This document shows positions 62,817-64,000 of a DNA stretch of 64,000 nucleotides, in pieces; within the stretch, counting starts at the first letter, position 1; every line of letters starts with the position of its first letter. Position numbers and translations under genes: made by a program. Origin of the DNA: an uncultured Bacteroidia bacterium (GTDB lineage: Bacteria; Bacteroidota; Bacteroidia; Bacteroidales; UBA932). The notes beneath the pieces were generated by a model. That model did no database searches and had not been told where the DNA came from. It saw only the letters and a program-made list of their open reading frames with translations. The stretch covers positions 1 through 64,000 of the forward strand of contig CADCJX010000011.1 in the NCBI GenBank assembly GCA_902801885.1, given 5' to 3'.

Positions 62817-63881
62817 ATGAATTGGAATGAGACATACGAAGCTTGGTGCGCCTTACAACCTCTATCGGACAAAGATAGGGACCGCTTGAGCCGCAAATTC
62901 ACCGTGGAGTTCAACTACAATAGTAACCACATTGAAGGGAACACGTTGACCTATGGCCAGACGGAATTGCTGTTGCTTTTTGGTAAAGTAGTTGGCGAGG
63001 CTGAGATGAAAGATTTTGAGGAGATGAAAGCGAGCAATGTCGGGTTGTTGATGATGAAGGAGCAATCTTCTTTGAAGGACACTCCTCTGACGCAGACTTT
63101 CATCCGCCAGTTGCACAAGACCTTACTCCGCGAGGACTATCCGGTGTATCGAACCCTTCCAGATGGAACTGTGACCAGCTATATCATTCATGCGGGAACA
63201 TATAAAACACGTCCAAATAGTGTTATCACCCGCTACGGCGACCGTTTTGAATATGCTGCTCCGGAAGAGACTACCGCCTTGATGACAGATTTGGTGGACT
63301 GGTATAACTGGGCGGAAGAATCCGAAGAATTCAATCCCATTGAATTAGCAGCCCTTTTCCACTATCGCTATATACGGATACATCCTTTTGAGGACGGAAA
63401 CGGACGAATTGCACGGCTGCTCGTCAACTATATTCTGGCCAGGCATAATTATCCGATGGTCGTCGTCCGTAGTCGGAATAAGAAGGATTATTTGGAAGCG
63501 CTACACAGATCTGATTTAGTTGTTGGGCCGGTACCCAGTGATGGCTCACATGCCAGTCTGCGGGATGCTCGCCATTTCGTAAACTGGTTCAAGAAAATGG
63601 TGACCGAAGAGGTTCAGAATGACGTGGACTTCCTGCAGACTCGGGATCCCAACATCTGGTGGTACGACGGCCAGCGCATTGCCTTCCGAAGCGCGAACTC
63701 CGGAAGGATCTTGAATCTGCTGATGACCGAATCGGGAATAACCATTGCGGCTTTGGCCAAAAGAATAGGCATCAACACATCTGCCATCCAGAAACACCTG
63801 AAGTCTATGACAGAAAAGGGATACATCGCCCGTCGAGAGAAAGACGGGGAATGGGATGTATTCATCATTCCTTCCGCATAA
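62817..63881 (+). CDS. Fic family protein with C-terminal winged helix
   Basis: The ATG at 62817 gives 354 residues (MNWNETYEAW); an upstream start overlaps the promoter. An N-terminal inhibitory helix NSNHIEGNTLT has the class II pattern S-x-x-x-E-G-N (Ser36, Glu40). The Fic motif is HPFEDGNGRIARLL from His189, with all catalytic residues, so AMP transfer from ATP to a protein Tyr/Thr/Ser should be possible once inhibition is relieved. Residues about 290-354 (SGRILNLLMTESGITIAALAKRIGINTSAIQKHLKSMTEKGYIARR) are a winged HTH that probably binds DNA. The protein may repress its own gene through the flanking palindromes. Codons are AT-richer than in the rest of the window. Confidence 0.9.
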   Translation: MNWNETYEAWCALQPLSDKDRDRLSRKFTVEFNYNSNHIEGNTLTYGQTELLLLFGKVVGEAEMKDFEEMKASNVGLLMMKEQSSLKDTPLTQTFIRQLHKTLLREDYPVYRTLPDGTVTSYIIHAGTYKTRPNSVITRYGDRFEYAAPEETTALMTDLVDWYNWAEESEEFNPIELAALFHYRYIRIHPFEDGNGRIARLLVNYILARHNYPMVVVRSRNKKDYLEALHRSDLVVGPVPSDGSHASLRDARHFVNWFKKMVTEEVQNDVDFLQTRDPNIWWYDGQRIAFRSANSGRILNLLMTESGITIAALAKRIGINTSAIQKHLKSMTEKGYIARREKDGEWDVFIIPSA

Positions 63882-63886
63882 AAGTA

Positions 63887-63916
63887 TACCACCATTAAAG
63901 GTGGTAGCTTACCACC
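63887..63916 (+). promoter_or_regulatory. Second operator copy downstream of fic
   Basis: Half-site TACCACC (63887-63893), six bases, then the palindrome GGTGGTA-GCT-TACCACC (63900-63916). It differs from the upstream copy only in the three central bases and begins 5 bases after the fic stop. Either it controls a further gene beyond the window or it forms a loop with the upstream site. Confidence 0.65.
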
Positions 63917-63958
63917 TTTTGAGGTAAATTACAAAGCAGAATACTTGCGATTTAACCT

Positions 63959-63984
63959 ATCCCCTGGACGAAAATCTAGGGGAT
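63959..63984 (+). terminator. Possible terminator after fic
   Basis: Stem ATCCCCT/AGGGGAT with a 12-base loop, followed by TCTTCTTCC. The loop is large and the T-tract is broken, so the call is weak. Confidence 0.4.
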
Positions 63985-64000
63985 TCTTCTTCCTTCTTTG

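Overview
This is a 64 kb piece of a Bacteroidales (Bacteroidota) chromosome. The evidence is promoters of the form TTTG-N19-TAnnTTTG, little sign of Shine-Dalgarno sequences, many lipoproteins with a short lipobox, families typical of the phylum (DUF4249-like, DUF3244-like, C10 peptidase with a TPR-HTH regulator, DUF2490) and a ribosomal protein S16 with a long Ala/Lys/Glu tail. Most of the window looks GC-rich in its codons. The first 5.4 kb and the last 1.6 kb are visibly AT-rich and look like accessory DNA. A gut or other anaerobic commensal fits the glycyl radical enzyme and the polysaccharide-degrading enzymes. I cannot name genus or species.

Layout. (1) 1-5.3 kb, minus strand: a cut-off lipoprotein, a DUF4249-like lipoprotein, a C10 cysteine peptidase, a DUF3244-like exported protein and a membrane TPR-HTH protein, then tRNA-Leu. 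(2) 5.4-6.6 kb, plus: rpsP-rimM. (3) 6.6-18.1 kb, minus: three transporters (YfcC type and two related MFS), then dapE-like, lysC, dapB, dapA, dapD, dapF (lysine/diaminopimelate by the succinylase route), a lipoprotein and a DUF975 membrane protein. (4) 18.1-33.0 kb, plus: dxs, then the old conserved block tRNA-Thr/Tyr/Gly/Thr-tuf-tRNA-Trp-secE-nusG-rplKAJL-rpoBC. (5) 33.1-38.1 kb, plus: a surface gene set with a Cthe_2159-type beta-helix protein, a small exported protein, a VTC-domain protein, DUF4956 and a DUF2490 barrel. (6) 38.1-42.0 kb, minus: GH78 rhamnosidase and a beta-propeller/EEP phosphoesterase fusion. (7) 42.1-49.7 kb, plus: glycyl radical activase, a glycyl radical enzyme of unknown substrate, a sugar porter, GH51 arabinofuranosidase, a nicotinamidase-like hydrolase and a Nudix hydrolase. 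(8) 49.7-57.6 kb, minus: eight coupled genes comprising a (p)ppGpp synthetase, a cytidylate-kinase-like protein, a (p)ppGpp hydrolase-like HD protein, an APH-type kinase, a SpoIIE-type phosphatase fused to an RsbW-type kinase, a STAS protein, a K+/H+ antiporter and a DUF3298 lipoprotein. (9) 57.7-62.3 kb, minus: FAD lipoprotein, GH13 amylase, GntP permease. (10) 62.3-64 kb: an AT-rich region with four palindromes at an exact 33-bp period, then a Fic protein flanked by two copies of a palindromic operator.

The best candidates for something new are the glycyl radical enzyme set inside a sugar locus, the operon joining alarmone synthesis/hydrolysis with partner switching and ion transport, the VTC/DUF4956/Cthe_2159 set, the fic operator pair with its phased palindromes, and a recurring hairpin placed four bases after the -7 box of several strong promoters. 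No CRISPR array, insertion sequence, phage or rRNA gene was seen. All assignments come from reading sequence motifs; no database search was run.
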